A DNA stretch of 64,000 nt from Microbacterium testaceum (GCF_001476655.1 NZ_LDRT01000002.1:20354-84353), one strand, 5' to 3'; numbered from the stretch's first letter, positions 1 to 9,407 are shown. Program-made: numbers and translations. The notes: generated by a model not told the origin, from the letters alone.

Positions 1-45
1 GCATACTTGTGCCCGTTCCCACTCGCTCACCCCCACGGAGTCGTC

Positions 46-1239
46 TTGACCGACCTGCGCCTGTTCACGTCCGAGTCCGTCACCGAAGGACACCCCGACA
101 AGATCTGCGACCAGATCTCGGACAGCATCCTCGATGCGATCCTGACCGACGACCCGACGGGGCGCGTCGCGGTCGAGACCCTCGTCACGACGGGTCTCGT
201 GCACGTCGCCGGAGAGGTCTCGACGAGCGCGTACGTCGAGATCCCCGCCATCGTGCGCGATGTCGTGAACCGGATCGGCTACACCTCGAGCGAGACCGGT
301 TTCGACGGCGAATCGTGCGGCGTCTCGGTCTCGATCGGCGCTCAGTCGTCCGACATCGCCGCGGGCGTGAACAAGGCCTTCGAGCAGCGCGAGCGCGGCT
401 CGGTCGACCCGCGTGACCTGCAGGGCGCGGGCGACCAGGGCATCATGTTCGGCTTCGCGACGAACGAGACGCCGCAGCTCATGCCGATGGCGGCCTGGAC
501 GGCTCATCGGATCGCCGAGCGCTTGGCATCCGTCCGCAAGAACGGCACGCTGCCCTTCCTGCGCCCCGACGGCAAGACGCAGGTGACGCTCGGCTACGAC
601 GGTCACACGCCGCGCAGCGTCGACTCGGTCGTGCTGTCGACGCAGCACCACCCCGACATCTCGCAGGAAGACCTGCGCGCCGCGGTCCAGGCCGAGGTCA
701 TCGATCCGGTGCTCGCCGAGACGGGGCTGGAGCTTCCCGAGGTGAAGTACTACATCAACCCGGCCGGCCCGTTCGTGATCGGCGGCCCCAAGGGCGACGC
801 GGGCCTCACCGGCCGCAAGATCATCATCGACACCTACGGCGGCGCCTCTCGTCACGGCGGCGGCGCCTTCAGTGGCAAGGACCCCTCCAAGGTCGACCGC
901 TCCGCCGCCTACGCCATGCGCTGGGTCGCCAAGAACGCGGTCGCGGCGGGTCTCGCCGACCGGCTCGAGGTGCAGGTCGCGTACGCGATCGGCAAGGCCA
1001 ACCCGGTCGGGCTGTACGTGGAGTCCTTCGGCACCGCGCATGTGGCCGACGAGGTGATCGTCCGCGCGATCCGCGACGTGTTCGATCTGCGTCCGAAAGC
1101 GATCGTCGATCAGCTCGACCTCCTGCGCCCGATCTACGCGCGGACGGCGACCTACGGGCACTTCGGTCGCGAGCTGCCGGACTTCACCTGGGAGCGCACC
1201 GACCGCGTCGACGAGCTGCGCGCGGCCGCCGGGCTCTGA
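46..1239 (+). CDS. metK: S-adenosylmethionine synthetase
   Basis: Makes S-adenosylmethionine from ATP and methionine in the cytosol, the methyl donor for the methyltransferases in this window (rsmB, trmI). Family motifs seen: GHPDK near residue 15, GAGDQG near 127 and the glycine-rich [16 protein letters not shown] loop near 271. The 397-residue length is normal for the family. I chose TTG at 46 because GGAG lies 5 nt upstream and the product then begins [19 protein letters not shown]; the open frame runs further upstream to 7 but that part is not MetK-like. A CATACT at 2-7 could be the -10 box. It is followed on the same strand by priA after 85 nt. Confidence 0.95.
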   Translation: MTDLRLFTSESVTEGHPDKICDQISDSILDAILTDDPTGRVAVETLVTTGLVHVAGEVSTSAYVEIPAIVRDVVNRIGYTSSETGFDGESCGVSVSIGAQSSDIAAGVNKAFEQRERGSVDPRDLQGAGDQGIMFGFATNETPQLMPMAAWTAHRIAERLASVRKNGTLPFLRPDGKTQVTLGYDGHTPRSVDSVVLSTQHHPDISQEDLRAAVQAEVIDPVLAETGLELPEVKYYINPAGPFVIGGPKGDAGLTGRKIIIDTYGGASRHGGGAFSGKDPSKVDRSAAYAMRWVAKNAVAAGLADRLEVQVAYAIGKANPVGLYVESFGTAHVADEVIVRAIRDVFDLRPKAIVDQLDLLRPIYARTATYGHFGRELPDFTWERTDRVDELRAAAGL

Positions 1240-1305
1240 CCGTGCGGGCGGGCGTCGCGAGGTTCGGCGGGAGCCGCGCCTCGTCGGCGAGAGGATCGGT
1301 GCAGG

Positions 1306-1322
1306 GCGCACCGGAGGTGCGC
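1306..1322 (+). promoter_or_regulatory. Hairpin covering the Shine-Dalgarno of priA
   Basis: GCGCACC (1306-1312) and GGTGCGC (1316-1322) form a 7-bp stem with a GGA loop. The Shine-Dalgarno GGAGG (1313-1317) of the gene starting at 1325 lies in the loop and the 3' arm, so folding would limit translation. No regulator is implied by the sequence alone. Confidence 0.4.
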
Positions 1323-1324
1323 TC

Positions 1325-3307
1325 ATGAGCGAGCGCCGCGTGGCGCGCGTGCAGCTCGAGTCTCCGGTGCCGCAACTCGACCGCCTCTTCGATTACGCCG
1401 TCCCTCATCCACTCGTCGCCGACACCGCCCCCGGGGTGCGCGTGAAGGTGCCGCTGCGATCGGCGGGGCGGATGATGGATGCCTTCGTCATCGATGTCGT
1501 CGCCGACGACGGGACCGAGCGGCCCCTGTCGTCGATCGAGGCCGTCGTCTCGCCGATGCCGGTGCTGCCGGAGCGGCTGTACACGCTCGCGCGTCGCGTC
1601 GCCGACCGCGCCGCGGGATCGGTCAGCGACGTGCTCCGCCTCGCGGTTCCCAAGCGGATGGTGCGCGCCGAGAAAGCCTGGGCCGCCGCCCCGCCGCCCG
1701 AGGTCCCCGAGGTCGTCCCCGCTGCCCGCGAGCGTTCCGCGGCGCTTCTGACGCCCTACCCGGGCCTCGCGGACGCCCTCGACCGCGGCGAGCGCCTCGC
1801 GATCGACGCACCCCCGCACCCGCACACGGAGCTTCCCCGCGGGGCCTGGGCCGATCTGCTCGCCGCCGCCGCCGTACACACCCTCGCCCGGGGCAAGAGC
1901 GCCGTCCTCGTCGTGCCCGACTACCGCGACCAGGCGCAGCTCCTGGCCGCTCTGTCGGAGCTGGTGGCTCCGGATGCCATCGTGCGCGACGACGCGGACC
2001 AGTCCGGGCCCGCGCGGTACGCGCAGTACCTCCGCACGCTCGCGCCGGTGCCGTGCATCGTGGTCGGCCGACGCTCCGGCGTGTACGCGCCCGCTCACGA
2101 CACCGGTCTCGTGGCGATCTGGGACGACGGCGACTCGCTCCTGTCCGAGCCGCTCGCTCCCGGGGTGCACGCTCGCGACGCCGCTCTCGTTCGCCAGGAG
2201 CTCGAGGCATCGGCGCTGGTCTTCGCCGGACACACCCGCACCACCGACGTGCAGCGCCTGGTCGATGTCGGGTACGTGCGCGAGATCCCGCAAGCCCGGC
2301 GCCCCAGCCCGCGCGTGGTGCTGAGTGCCACACGCGAGGGCGAGCAGCGCCAGTCCCGGGTGCCCTCGTCGGCGTTCGCGGCGGCGCGGGAGGCGTTGCA
2401 GAGCGGTCCGGTGCTGGTCCAGGTCGCCCGCCCCGGGTACGCCCCGTCCCTCGTGTGCGCGGACTGCCGTCGTCCTGCCCGCTGTCCGCACTGCGCCGGG
2501 CCGCTGCGCGCCGCCCGCCCCGGGGCGGTTCCCGTCTGCGCGTGGTGCGGTCGCAGCGCCCACGCGTGGACGTGCGGGCACTGCCATTCGACGAAGCTGC
2601 GGATGGCGTCGTCGGGCAGCGAGCGCACGGCAGACGAGCTCGGGCGCGCCTTCCCGCACACCCGCGTGATCATCGCCGACGGGACGCATCCTGTCGCCGA
2701 GGTCGACGGGCACCCGGCTCTCGTGATCGCCACCCGCGGCGCCGAGCCGATCGCGCGGGGCGGGTACCGCGCCGTGATCCTGTTGGACGGCGATCGCATG
2801 CTGCAGAACGAGGCCCTCCGCATCGGGGAGAGCTGCTTGCGGTGGTGGTCGAATGCGGCGGCTCTGGCCGCCCCCGGCGCCCCGGTGCACCTCGTCGGTG
2901 TCGCCGGTCCCGTCGCTCGCGCCCTGGCGACGTGGACTCAGCCGGCGTACGCCCGCGCCGAGCTGGCCGACCGCGCCCCGCTGCGCATGCCGCCCGCGGT
3001 CCGCGTCGCGAGCGTCGACGGGCACTCGCGGAGCGTCGACACGCTTCTGATGTCGCTGCGCGAGACGGTGCCCGATCTCGACCCGCTGGCCGTCCTCGGT
3101 CCGGTGGACACGTCCGAGACCCCCGACGTCTCGACCTCCCGGGCGCTGGTGCGCTTCGACTACGCGCACGGCCGCGCCGTGGCCGAGGCGCTGCGCGCCG
3201 GGGTCATCGCCGATGCCCTCCGCGCCCGGAAGTCGCGCAAGGATCGCGGGCCGAAGCAGCGCAGTACGCTCAGAGTTCGTCTCGACATCCCCGAGCCCGA
3301 CCTGTGA
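1325..3307 (+). CDS. priA: Primosomal protein N' (PriA), helicase-degenerate actinobacterial form
   Basis: PriA restarts collapsed replication forks. This 660-residue protein keeps the N-terminal DNA-binding region (VARVQLESPVPQLDRLFDYA) and the zinc-binding cysteine pairs of the helicase insert (CADC, CPHC, CAWC, CGHC, about residues 378-425). A usable Walker A is missing: the equivalent stretch reads LARGKSAVLVVPDYRDQ. The DExH box is replaced by IWDDGD. Actinobacterial PriA proteins generally lack these ATPase motifs, so loss of helicase activity is expected rather than a local mutation. The start has a GGAGG, but it sits in a hairpin. fmt follows after 88 nt. Confidence 0.88.
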   Translation: MSERRVARVQLESPVPQLDRLFDYAVPHPLVADTAPGVRVKVPLRSAGRMMDAFVIDVVADDGTERPLSSIEAVVSPMPVLPERLYTLARRVADRAAGSVSDVLRLAVPKRMVRAEKAWAAAPPPEVPEVVPAARERSAALLTPYPGLADALDRGERLAIDAPPHPHTELPRGAWADLLAAAAVHTLARGKSAVLVVPDYRDQAQLLAALSELVAPDAIVRDDADQSGPARYAQYLRTLAPVPCIVVGRRSGVYAPAHDTGLVAIWDDGDSLLSEPLAPGVHARDAALVRQELEASALVFAGHTRTTDVQRLVDVGYVREIPQARRPSPRVVLSATREGEQRQSRVPSSAFAAAREALQSGPVLVQVARPGYAPSLVCADCRRPARCPHCAGPLRAARPGAVPVCAWCGRSAHAWTCGHCHSTKLRMASSGSERTADELGRAFPHTRVIIADGTHPVAEVDGHPALVIATRGAEPIARGGYRAVILLDGDRMLQNEALRIGESCLRWWSNAAALAAPGAPVHLVGVAGPVARALATWTQPAYARAELADRAPLRMPPAVRVASVDGHSRSVDTLLMSLRETVPDLDPLAVLGPVDTSETPDVSTSRALVRFDYAHGRAVAEALRAGVIADALRARKSRKDRGPKQRSTLRVRLDIPEPDL

Positions 3308-3330
3308 GCATCGCCCGCGCCCGACCTCCG

Positions 3331-3350
3331 TCGGCGCGCGTCCGCGCCGA
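3331..3350 (+). terminator. Hairpin between priA and fmt
   Basis: TCGGCGCG and CGCGCCGA form a perfect 8-bp stem around CGTC, 24 nt after the priA stop. There is no U-run, so it may be a weak or Rho-assisted terminator or only an mRNA structure. Confidence 0.35.
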
Positions 3351-3395
3351 CACCCCCGTCCGGAACCATCCGCCCCGAACAGCCTGAGGAGAACC

Positions 3396-4313
3396 ATGCG
3401 CCTCGTCTTCGCCGGCACCCCCGCCGTCGCCGTCCCCTCGCTGCGAGCCCTGGCCTCCGGTCCGCACGAGATCACCGCCGTCCTCACCCGCGGCGATGCC
3501 CCGCTGGGCCGTAAACGCGTGCTCACTCCGTCCCCGGTCGCGCAGGCGACCGAGGAGCTCGGCATCCCGATCATCAAAGCGGACCGCCTCGACGCCGAGG
3601 CGACCGCCGCCATCGCGGCGCTCGATCCCGATCTCGGGGTGATCGTCGCCTACGGCGGTCTCGTGCGCGAGCCCCTGCTCTCGACTCCCGTCCACGGCTG
3701 GATCAACCTGCACTTCTCGCTCCTGCCGCGCTGGCGCGGGGCCGCTCCCGTCCAGCGGGCGCTCATCGCGGGCGACACGGTGACCGGTGCGAGCGTGTTC
3801 CAGCTCGTCGCGGCGCTCGATGCCGGCGACGTGTTCGCCGAGGAGCGTTACGAGGTCCCGACCGGAGCGACCAGCGCCGACGTCCTCGACGCCCTCGCCG
3901 AGATCGGCGCCCCGCTTCTGGCCCGCGTGGTCGACGGCATCGCCGACGGAACCGCCGTGAGCGCGCCTCAGCAGGGCGAGCCGACACTCGCTCCCAAGCT
4001 CTCCCTCGAAGACGGCCTCCTCGATTTCACCCAGGATGCCGACACCCTCCTGCATCGGATCGCCGGGGTCACCCCCGAGCCCGGCGCGCACACGACCCTC
4101 GACGGCGCGCGTTTCAAGGTGCTGCGTGCCGTCCCCACCGAGGCACCTCCGCTTCCGCCGGGCCGCGTCGCGGCATCCGGCAGAGACGTGATCGTGGGTA
4201 CCGGAACCGTTCCGCTGCGTCTCGAGACCGTCCAGCCCGCCGGGAAGGGCGCCATGGCCGCCGGCGACTGGTTCCGGGGCCTGCGCACGAGCGAACCGGT
4301 GCTGGGCGCATGA
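3396..4313 (+). CDS. fmt: Methionyl-tRNA formyltransferase
   Basis: Formylates initiator Met-tRNA using 10-formyl-tetrahydrofolate. The N-terminus MRLVFAGTPAVAVPSLRAL and the catalytic segment with HFSLLPRWRGAAPVQ (near residue 105) are typical. The 305-residue length is normal. The start at ATG 3396 has TGAGGAG a few bases upstream; the open frame extends to 3213 but that part overlaps priA and is non-homologous. The stop overlaps the start of the next gene (ATGA), indicating translational coupling with rsmB. Confidence 0.95.
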   Translation: MRLVFAGTPAVAVPSLRALASGPHEITAVLTRGDAPLGRKRVLTPSPVAQATEELGIPIIKADRLDAEATAAIAALDPDLGVIVAYGGLVREPLLSTPVHGWINLHFSLLPRWRGAAPVQRALIAGDTVTGASVFQLVAALDAGDVFAEERYEVPTGATSADVLDALAEIGAPLLARVVDGIADGTAVSAPQQGEPTLAPKLSLEDGLLDFTQDADTLLHRIAGVTPEPGAHTTLDGARFKVLRAVPTEAPPLPPGRVAASGRDVIVGTGTVPLRLETVQPAGKGAMAAGDWFRGLRTSEPVLGA

Positions 4314-5683
4314 GCGTGCAGGGGGCGCGTGCTGTCGCGTACGAGGTTCTCCGCGCCGTCTCGGGCGACGAGGCCTACGCGAACCTGCTGCTGCCGCATG
4401 CGATCGTGCGGGCGAAGCTGGATGCCAAGGACGCGGGCCTCGCGACCGAGCTGACGTACGGCACCCTGCGCCGACGCGGCACGTACGACGCGATCATCGC
4501 CGCGGCAGCCGATCGAACGGTCGACCGTATCGATCCCGCCGTGCTCGACGCGCTGCGCCTGGGCGTGCATCAGCTGCTGTCGACGCGCGTCGCCTCCCAT
4601 GCCGCGGTGAACGAGTCCGTCGAGCTGGCCCGCCGCCACGGCGGAGGCAAAGGCGCGGCGGGCTTCGCGAACGCCGTGCTGCGCCGCGTGTCGCGAGACA
4701 CCCCGGGCGAGTGGATGGACCGCATCGCGGCCGCCGCGCGCAGCGACGACGAGCGGATCGGTGTGACGACCTCGCACCCGGTGTGGATCGTGCGAGCGCT
4801 GCGCCGCGCCTTGACCGCGGAGGGCCGGGCCGACGAGCTCGGCGCCCTTCTCGAGGCCGACAACGTCGCTCCGCGCGTGGCGATGATCGCCCTGCCGGGT
4901 CTCGCCGAGCCTCCCTCCGACGCGACCGGGGCGCGCTTCGCGCCCACCGCCTTCACCACGCGCGGGGGAGGAGACCCCGAGGGTCTCATCCGTGCGAGCG
5001 AGGGCCGCATCCGCGTGCAGGACGAAGGATCGCAACTGGCGGCCCTCGCCCTGAGCCGTGCGCTGCCGGTCCAGGAGGGGGAGCGCTGGCTCGACCTGTG
5101 CGCGGGGCCCGGAGGCAAGACCGCCCTGCTGGCCGCCGAAGCGCTCGCGCACGGCGCACACCTCGATGCCAATGAGATCGCGCCGGCGCGCGCGGGGCTG
5201 GTGCGCCAGGCCGTGGCATCCGTTCCACTCGATGTCGACGTGAGCGAGGAGGACGGGCGCGACCGCGCGGCGCGTGCGCCGGGGGAGTACGACCGCATCC
5301 TCGTCGACGCGCCCTGCACCGGAATCGGTGCTCTACGACGTCGGCCTGAGGCGCGGTGGCGCAAGACCCCGTCCGACGTGCCCGACCTCACCGCGCTGCA
5401 GCAGGAGCTGGTCCTCGCGGCGTTCGAGGCGGTGAAGCCCGGCGGGATCGTGGCATACGTCACGTGCTCGCCGCACCTCGCCGAGACCTCCGGGGTCCTC
5501 GCCGAGGTCACGCGAGCCCTCGGCGACGCCGTCGAAGAACTCGACGCGCGGGCGGTCGTCCGGTCCGTGGCGATCGATGAGATCGACCTCCCCGATCAGG
5601 CGGACGGCTCGCTCCGCGCGCAGCTGTGGCCCCACCGCCACGGAACCGACGCGATGTCGATCGCGCTGCTGCGCAAGCGCTGA
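4310..5683 (+). CDS. rsmB: 16S rRNA (cytosine-5)-methyltransferase, RsmB family
   Basis: SAM-dependent methylase that modifies a cytosine in 16S rRNA. Residues 1-140 form a NusB-like RNA-binding domain (VAYEVLRAVSGDEAYANLLL). The C-terminal Rossmann fold holds DLCAGPGGKT (near 264), the PCTG cysteine motif (near 335) and the TCSPH catalytic cysteine (near 385). At 457 residues it matches Sun/RsmB proteins. It overlaps fmt by 4 nt, a frequent pairing of translation-initiation and rRNA-modification genes. Confidence 0.92.
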   Translation: MSVQGARAVAYEVLRAVSGDEAYANLLLPHAIVRAKLDAKDAGLATELTYGTLRRRGTYDAIIAAAADRTVDRIDPAVLDALRLGVHQLLSTRVASHAAVNESVELARRHGGGKGAAGFANAVLRRVSRDTPGEWMDRIAAAARSDDERIGVTTSHPVWIVRALRRALTAEGRADELGALLEADNVAPRVAMIALPGLAEPPSDATGARFAPTAFTTRGGGDPEGLIRASEGRIRVQDEGSQLAALALSRALPVQEGERWLDLCAGPGGKTALLAAEALAHGAHLDANEIAPARAGLVRQAVASVPLDVDVSEEDGRDRAARAPGEYDRILVDAPCTGIGALRRRPEARWRKTPSDVPDLTALQQELVLAAFEAVKPGGIVAYVTCSPHLAETSGVLAEVTRALGDAVEELDARAVVRSVAIDEIDLPDQADGSLRAQLWPHRHGTDAMSIALLRKR

Positions 5684-5722
5684 CGGTGCGGCATCCGCGC
5701 GGGATGCGCGGCGACCGCCGCC

Positions 5723-5728
5723 CATAAT
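5723..5728 (+). promoter_or_regulatory. -10 box of rpe (leaderless)
   Basis: CATAAT lies 6 nt before the GTG start at 5735; transcription would begin at or next to the start codon. No Shine-Dalgarno is visible. Confidence 0.55.
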
Positions 5729-5734
5729 GGTCGG

Positions 5735-6406
5735 GTGCCTACCGACTCCCCGCGCATCAATCCGAGCATCCTCGCCGCCGACTTCGTGAACATGGAGGCC
5801 GAGCTCGCGCGCATCGCCGGCGCCGACTTCGTGCACGTCGACGTCATGGACAACCACTTCGTGCCGAACCTGACGTTCGGCCCGCAGATGGTGGGGCGTA
5901 TCCAGGAGACGAGCCCGGTGCCGCTGGACGTGCACCTGATGATCGACGACCCGGACCGCTGGGCTCCGGCGTACGCAGAGCTGGGTGCGGCATCCGTCAC
6001 CTTCCACCTCGAGGCCGCGGCGTCCCCGATCGCCCTCGCGCGCCGGCTGCGCTCGATCGGTGCGCGCGCGGGCGTGGCCGTGAAGCCCGGCACCCCGGTG
6101 GAGAACCTCTTCGACTCGCTGAACGAGTTCGACCAGATCCTCGTCATGACGGTCGAGCCCGGGTTCGGCGGCCAGTCGTTCATGCCCGAGACCATGCCGA
6201 AGCTCCGCGCTCTCGCCGACGAAGCGAAGCGCCGGGGTTCGAACGTCTGGCTGCAGGTCGACGGCGGCATCGGCGAGTCGACGATCGCCCAGGCCGCCGA
6301 GGCCGGCGCCGACACGTTCGTCGCCGGCTCCGCGGTGTTCGGTGCCGACGATCCAGACCGCGCGATCCAGTCGCTCCGCGCCGCCGCCGCGCGCCACCGC
6401 CACTGA
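5735..6406 (+). CDS. rpe: Ribulose-phosphate 3-epimerase
   Basis: Interconverts ribulose-5-phosphate and xylulose-5-phosphate in the pentose phosphate pathway, which also feeds PRPP to the downstream his genes. TIM-barrel signatures present: NPSILAADF, HVDVMDNHFVPNLTFGP with metal-binding His/Asp, HLMI, MTVEPGFGGQSFM and QVDGGI. The 223-residue length is typical. The GTG start is placed 6 nt after a CATAAT box. A 152-nt spacer carrying a 17-bp inverted repeat separates it from hisE. Confidence 0.95.
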   Translation: MPTDSPRINPSILAADFVNMEAELARIAGADFVHVDVMDNHFVPNLTFGPQMVGRIQETSPVPLDVHLMIDDPDRWAPAYAELGAASVTFHLEAAASPIALARRLRSIGARAGVAVKPGTPVENLFDSLNEFDQILVMTVEPGFGGQSFMPETMPKLRALADEAKRRGSNVWLQVDGGIGESTIAQAAEAGADTFVAGSAVFGADDPDRAIQSLRAAAARHRH

Positions 6407-6423
6407 GGCCGCCGCCGCCGCGA

Positions 6424-6496
6424 CCCCGATAAACGCCGTTGCTGCCGAGAAACGCCGCGCCGCCGCGTGTCTCGCACGGAACGGCGTTTATCGGGG
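6424..6496. repeat. Intergenic 17-bp perfect inverted repeat (REP-like)
   Basis: Arm CCCCGATAAACGCCGTT (6424-6440) is repeated in exact reverse complement at 6480-6496, with a 39-nt loop. The loop contains a near-copy of the arm core (GAGAAACGCCG against GATAAACGCCG). The AT-containing arms differ in composition from surrounding DNA. It lies between rpe and hisE, has no U-run, and resembles a repetitive extragenic palindrome more than a terminator. No second copy is visible in this window. Confidence 0.7.
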
Positions 6497-6546
6497 CCGC
6501 GCGCTGTCGGACGCGCCCCGCGACGACCCCACCCCCGCCGACCCGA

Positions 6547-6552
6547 TACCCT
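6547..6552 (+). promoter_or_regulatory. -10 box of hisE (leaderless)
   Basis: TACCCT is 6 nt before the GTG at 6559, so the his-trp chain may have its own start of transcription here. Confidence 0.5.
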
Positions 6553-6558
6553 GGGAAC

Positions 6559-6822
6559 GTGAAGACCTTCGACGACCTGTTCGCGGAACTCAGCGCCAAG
6601 GCCGTCGAGCGACCCGAGGGTTCGGGCACCGTCGCCCAGCTCGACGCCGGCGTGCACGCGATCGGCAAGAAGATCGTCGAAGAGGCCGCCGAGGTCTGGA
6701 TGGCCGCCGAGTACGAGTCCGACGCGGCCGCCGCCGAAGAGATCTCGCAGCTGCTCTACCACCTGCAGACGCTCATGCTCGCGAAGGGGCTCTCGCTCGA
6801 GGACGTCTACCGACATCTCTGA
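6559..6822 (+). CDS. hisE: Phosphoribosyl-ATP pyrophosphatase
   Basis: Second step of histidine synthesis, hydrolysing PR-ATP to PR-AMP. The 87-residue product has the all-helical MazG-like signature with [14 protein letters not shown] and [15 protein letters not shown]. The start is GTG 6559; the frame is open further upstream, but that part lies inside the inverted repeat. hisI is a separate gene at 8472, so the HisI-HisE fusion seen in enterics is absent. hisG follows after 46 nt. Confidence 0.93.
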   Translation: MKTFDDLFAELSAKAVERPEGSGTVAQLDAGVHAIGKKIVEEAAEVWMAAEYESDAAAAEEISQLLYHLQTLMLAKGLSLEDVYRHL

Positions 6823-6868
6823 GCCCGCGCTCTCCCTTCCCACCCCACGAACCACGAAAGCCCCCGTC

Positions 6869-7711
6869 ATGCTGCGAATCGCCGTGCCGAACAAGGGGTC
6901 GCTCGCCGAGACCGCCGCCGAGATGCTCTCGGAGGCCGGATACACCGGACGACGCGACTCGAAAGACCTCTACACCGTCGACCCCGTGAACGAGGTCGAG
7001 TTCTTCTACCTCCGTCCCCGTGACATCGCGACCTACGTCGGCTCCGGTGCGCTCGATGTCGGCATCACCGGCCGCGACCTGCTGCTCGATGCCCGCATGC
7101 CTGGCGCCCGCGAGGTCGAGTCGCTCGGCTTCGCCGGTTCGACGTTCCGTTTCGCCGGCCGCCCCGGGCGCTTCACCGACGTCGCCGACCTCGAGGGCCT
7201 GCGCGTCGCGACCGCCTACCCGGGCCTGGTCGACGCCTTCCTCGACGAGCGCGGCATCGCCGTCGACATCGTCCCGCTCGACGGCGCGGTCGAATCCGCC
7301 GTGCAGCTGGGAGTGGCGGATGCCGTGGCCGACGTCGTCTCGACCGGCACGACGCTGCGTCAGGCGGGGCTCGAGATCTTCGGGCCGGTCCTTCTCGAGA
7401 GCGACGCCGTGCTGATCTCCGGACCGAACGAGGTCGAGGGAACCGAGACGCTGCTCCGGCGCCTGCGCGGTGTCCTCGCCGCGCGCAAGTACGTGCTCGT
7501 CGATTACGACCTGCCCGCGCACCTCGTCGACCAGGCGATCGCCGTGGCGCCGGGGCTGGAGTCGCCGACGATCTCGCCCCTGCGCGATCCCGAGTGGGTC
7601 GCCGTCCGCGTCATGAGCCCCCGTCGCGACGTCAACCGCGTCATGGACGAGCTCTACGCGATCGGTGCCCGGGCGATCCTCGTCACCGAGATCCTCGCCG
7701 CGAGGCTCTGA
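6869..7711 (+). CDS. hisG: ATP phosphoribosyltransferase (long form)
   Basis: First committed step of histidine synthesis: ATP plus PRPP to PR-ATP. It begins [20 protein letters not shown]. The 280-residue length and a C-terminal regulatory segment (about residue 205 onward, with [15 protein letters not shown]) show the long, self-sufficient form that is usually feedback-inhibited by histidine and does not need HisZ. The stop overlaps the hisF start by one base (TGATG). Confidence 0.95.
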   Translation: MLRIAVPNKGSLAETAAEMLSEAGYTGRRDSKDLYTVDPVNEVEFFYLRPRDIATYVGSGALDVGITGRDLLLDARMPGAREVESLGFAGSTFRFAGRPGRFTDVADLEGLRVATAYPGLVDAFLDERGIAVDIVPLDGAVESAVQLGVADAVADVVSTGTTLRQAGLEIFGPVLLESDAVLISGPNEVEGTETLLRRLRGVLAARKYVLVDYDLPAHLVDQAIAVAPGLESPTISPLRDPEWVAVRVMSPRRDVNRVMDELYAIGARAILVTEILAARL

Positions 7712-8475
7712 TGACCCTCGCGCGCCGCGTCATCCCGTGCCTCGACGTCGCGGGAGGCCGCGTCGTGAAGGGCGTGAACTTCCTCGACCTGCGCGACATG
7801 GGCGACCCCGTCGAACTGGCGAAGCTCTACTTCGATCAGGGCGCCGACGAGGTCACCTTCCTCGACGTCACGGCCACGGTCGACGAGCGCTCCACCACCT
7901 ACGACGTCGTGCGCCGCACCGCCGAACAGGTCTTCATCCCGCTCACGGTCGGCGGGGGAGTCCGCTCCGCCGACGACGTCGCGCGCCTGCTCGCGGTCGG
8001 CGCCGACAAGATCGGCGTCAACTCCGCTGCGATCGCCCGCCCGGCTCTGATCGGCGAGATCGCCGACCGCTTCGGCGCGCAGGTGGTCGTGCTGTCTCTC
8101 GACGTCAAGCGGGCGGCATCCACTGCCTCCGGTTTCGTCGTGACCACCCACGGCGGGCGCACCGAGACCACCCTCGACGCCCTCGAGTGGGCTCGGGAGG
8201 CGGTCGAGCGCGGAGCGGGCGAGCTGCTGGTCAACTCGATCGACGCCGACGGGACGAAGCAGGGCTTCGATCTCGAGCTCGTCCGCCTCATGCGACAGGT
8301 CGCGGCGGTCCCGGTCATCGCCTCAGGCGGCGCGGGATCCCTCGAACATTTCGCCCCCGCGATCCACGCCGGCGCCGACGCCGTGCTCGCGGCATCCGTC
8401 TTCCACTCCGGCCAGCTGACCGTCGGACAGGTGAAAGAGGCCATGGCAGCGGAAGGGATCGAGGTGCGCCGATGA
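7711..8475 (+). CDS. hisF: Imidazole glycerol phosphate synthase, cyclase subunit
   Basis: Cyclase half of the HisH-HisF complex, producing imidazole glycerol phosphate and AICAR. TIM-barrel motifs: [20 protein letters not shown] with catalytic Asp near residue 11, [29 protein letters not shown] with the second catalytic Asp, and ASGGAGS. The 254 residues are normal. ATG 7711 is the correct start; the open frame extends to 7594 but overlaps hisG. The partner hisH, and hisA, B, C and D, are not in the window. It overlaps hisI by ATGA. Confidence 0.95.
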   Translation: MTLARRVIPCLDVAGGRVVKGVNFLDLRDMGDPVELAKLYFDQGADEVTFLDVTATVDERSTTYDVVRRTAEQVFIPLTVGGGVRSADDVARLLAVGADKIGVNSAAIARPALIGEIADRFGAQVVVLSLDVKRAASTASGFVVTTHGGRTETTLDALEWAREAVERGAGELLVNSIDADGTKQGFDLELVRLMRQVAAVPVIASGGAGSLEHFAPAIHAGADAVLAASVFHSGQLTVGQVKEAMAAEGIEVRR

Positions 8476-8810
8476 GCGTCGACCGCGTCACCTACAACGC
8501 CGACGGCCTCGTCCCCGCGGTCATCCAGCAGTTCGACACGCGCGAGGTGCTGATGATGGGGTGGATGGATGCCGAAGCCCTGAACCGCACCCTCACCAGC
8601 GGCCGCGTCACCTTCTGGTCGCGCTCGCGTCAGGAGTACTGGCGCAAGGGCGACACCTCCGGTCACATCCAGCTCGTGAAGGGCGCGCGTCTCGACTGCG
8701 ACGGCGACACGCTGCTCATCGAGGTCGACCAGATCGGCGCCGCGTGCCACACGGGCGATCACACCTGTTTCGACGCCGACGACCTGCACCCGGTCGTAGG
8801 GGAGCGCTGA
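8472..8810 (+). CDS. hisI: Phosphoribosyl-AMP cyclohydrolase
   Basis: Third step of histidine synthesis, opening the adenine ring of PR-AMP. The 112-residue zinc enzyme shows [31 protein letters not shown], the metal-binding DCDGDTLL and the cysteines of [12 protein letters not shown]. It overlaps hisF by 4 nt, and its stop overlaps the next start (TGATG). In many actinobacteria trpE follows hisI; here it does not. Confidence 0.95.
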   Translation: MSVDRVTYNADGLVPAVIQQFDTREVLMMGWMDAEALNRTLTSGRVTFWSRSRQEYWRKGDTSGHIQLVKGARLDCDGDTLLIEVDQIGAACHTGDHTCFDADDLHPVVGER

Positions 8811-9397
8811 TGCGGCGTCCCCGCTCTCTCGCCGTCGTCGCGATGCTCCTCGCGGGCGCGATCGGCGTGATCGGCTCGACCCAGACCTGGATCGACGTGA
8901 CCCTCAACGACGGCGCGCAACAGACCCTCGCCGTACCCGGCTCCGACGCGCTTCCCGTGCTCACGCCGCTGAGCCTGGCCGCGTTGGCTCTCGGTGCCGC
9001 GCTCTCGATCGCCGGCCCGATCGTCCGGTACGTCTTCGGTGCGCTCGGTCTCGGCATCGCAGCCCTCATCGGCTTCGGCGCCACGCAGATCGTCTTCTCG
9101 ACCCCCGTGTCGGCGACCGCGGCGACCGTCACCGAGGCGACCGGGATCTCGGGAGTGGATGCCGTCGGCGACCTCGTCGCGGGACTCTCCCTGACCCCGT
9201 GGCCCACGATCACGCTGCTGGCCCAGGTCGTGCTCGCCGCCGCCGCCGTGTTCACCCTCGTGACCGCCCGCCGCTGGGGGTCGAGCGCCGGACGGAAATA
9301 CCGCACGACCGGCGACTCCCCGGGGGAGGCCTCGCGCCCGCACGACGCAATCGACTCATGGGACGACCTGTCGCGCGGCGCCGACCCGACCGCCTGA
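8810..9397 (+). CDS. Trp-biosynthesis-associated membrane protein
   Basis: A 195-residue protein with four predicted membrane segments: about residues 7-24, 48-66, 70-90 and 136-155. A conserved TWIDVT sits after helix 1. It matches the actinobacterial family that always sits next to trp genes; its biochemical role is unknown. A soluble, acidic tail follows the last helix. It starts on the hisI stop, so the two are translationally coupled. A 147-nt spacer with overlapping hairpins and a possible promoter separates it from the next gene. Confidence 0.82.
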   Translation: MRRPRSLAVVAMLLAGAIGVIGSTQTWIDVTLNDGAQQTLAVPGSDALPVLTPLSLAALALGAALSIAGPIVRYVFGALGLGIAALIGFGATQIVFSTPVSATAATVTEATGISGVDAVGDLVAGLSLTPWPTITLLAQVVLAAAAVFTLVTARRWGSSAGRKYRTTGDSPGEASRPHDAIDSWDDLSRGADPTA

Positions 9398-9407
9398 CGT
9401 CCGCGAC

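Noticed and set aside
1184..3613. Minus-strand 809-codon frame opposite priA
   Set aside because: Low-complexity composition, and it overlaps two well-supported plus-strand genes.
7594..7710. Upstream extension of the hisF frame
   Set aside because: It overlaps hisG, and HisF homology starts exactly at ATG 7711 ([13 protein letters not shown]).
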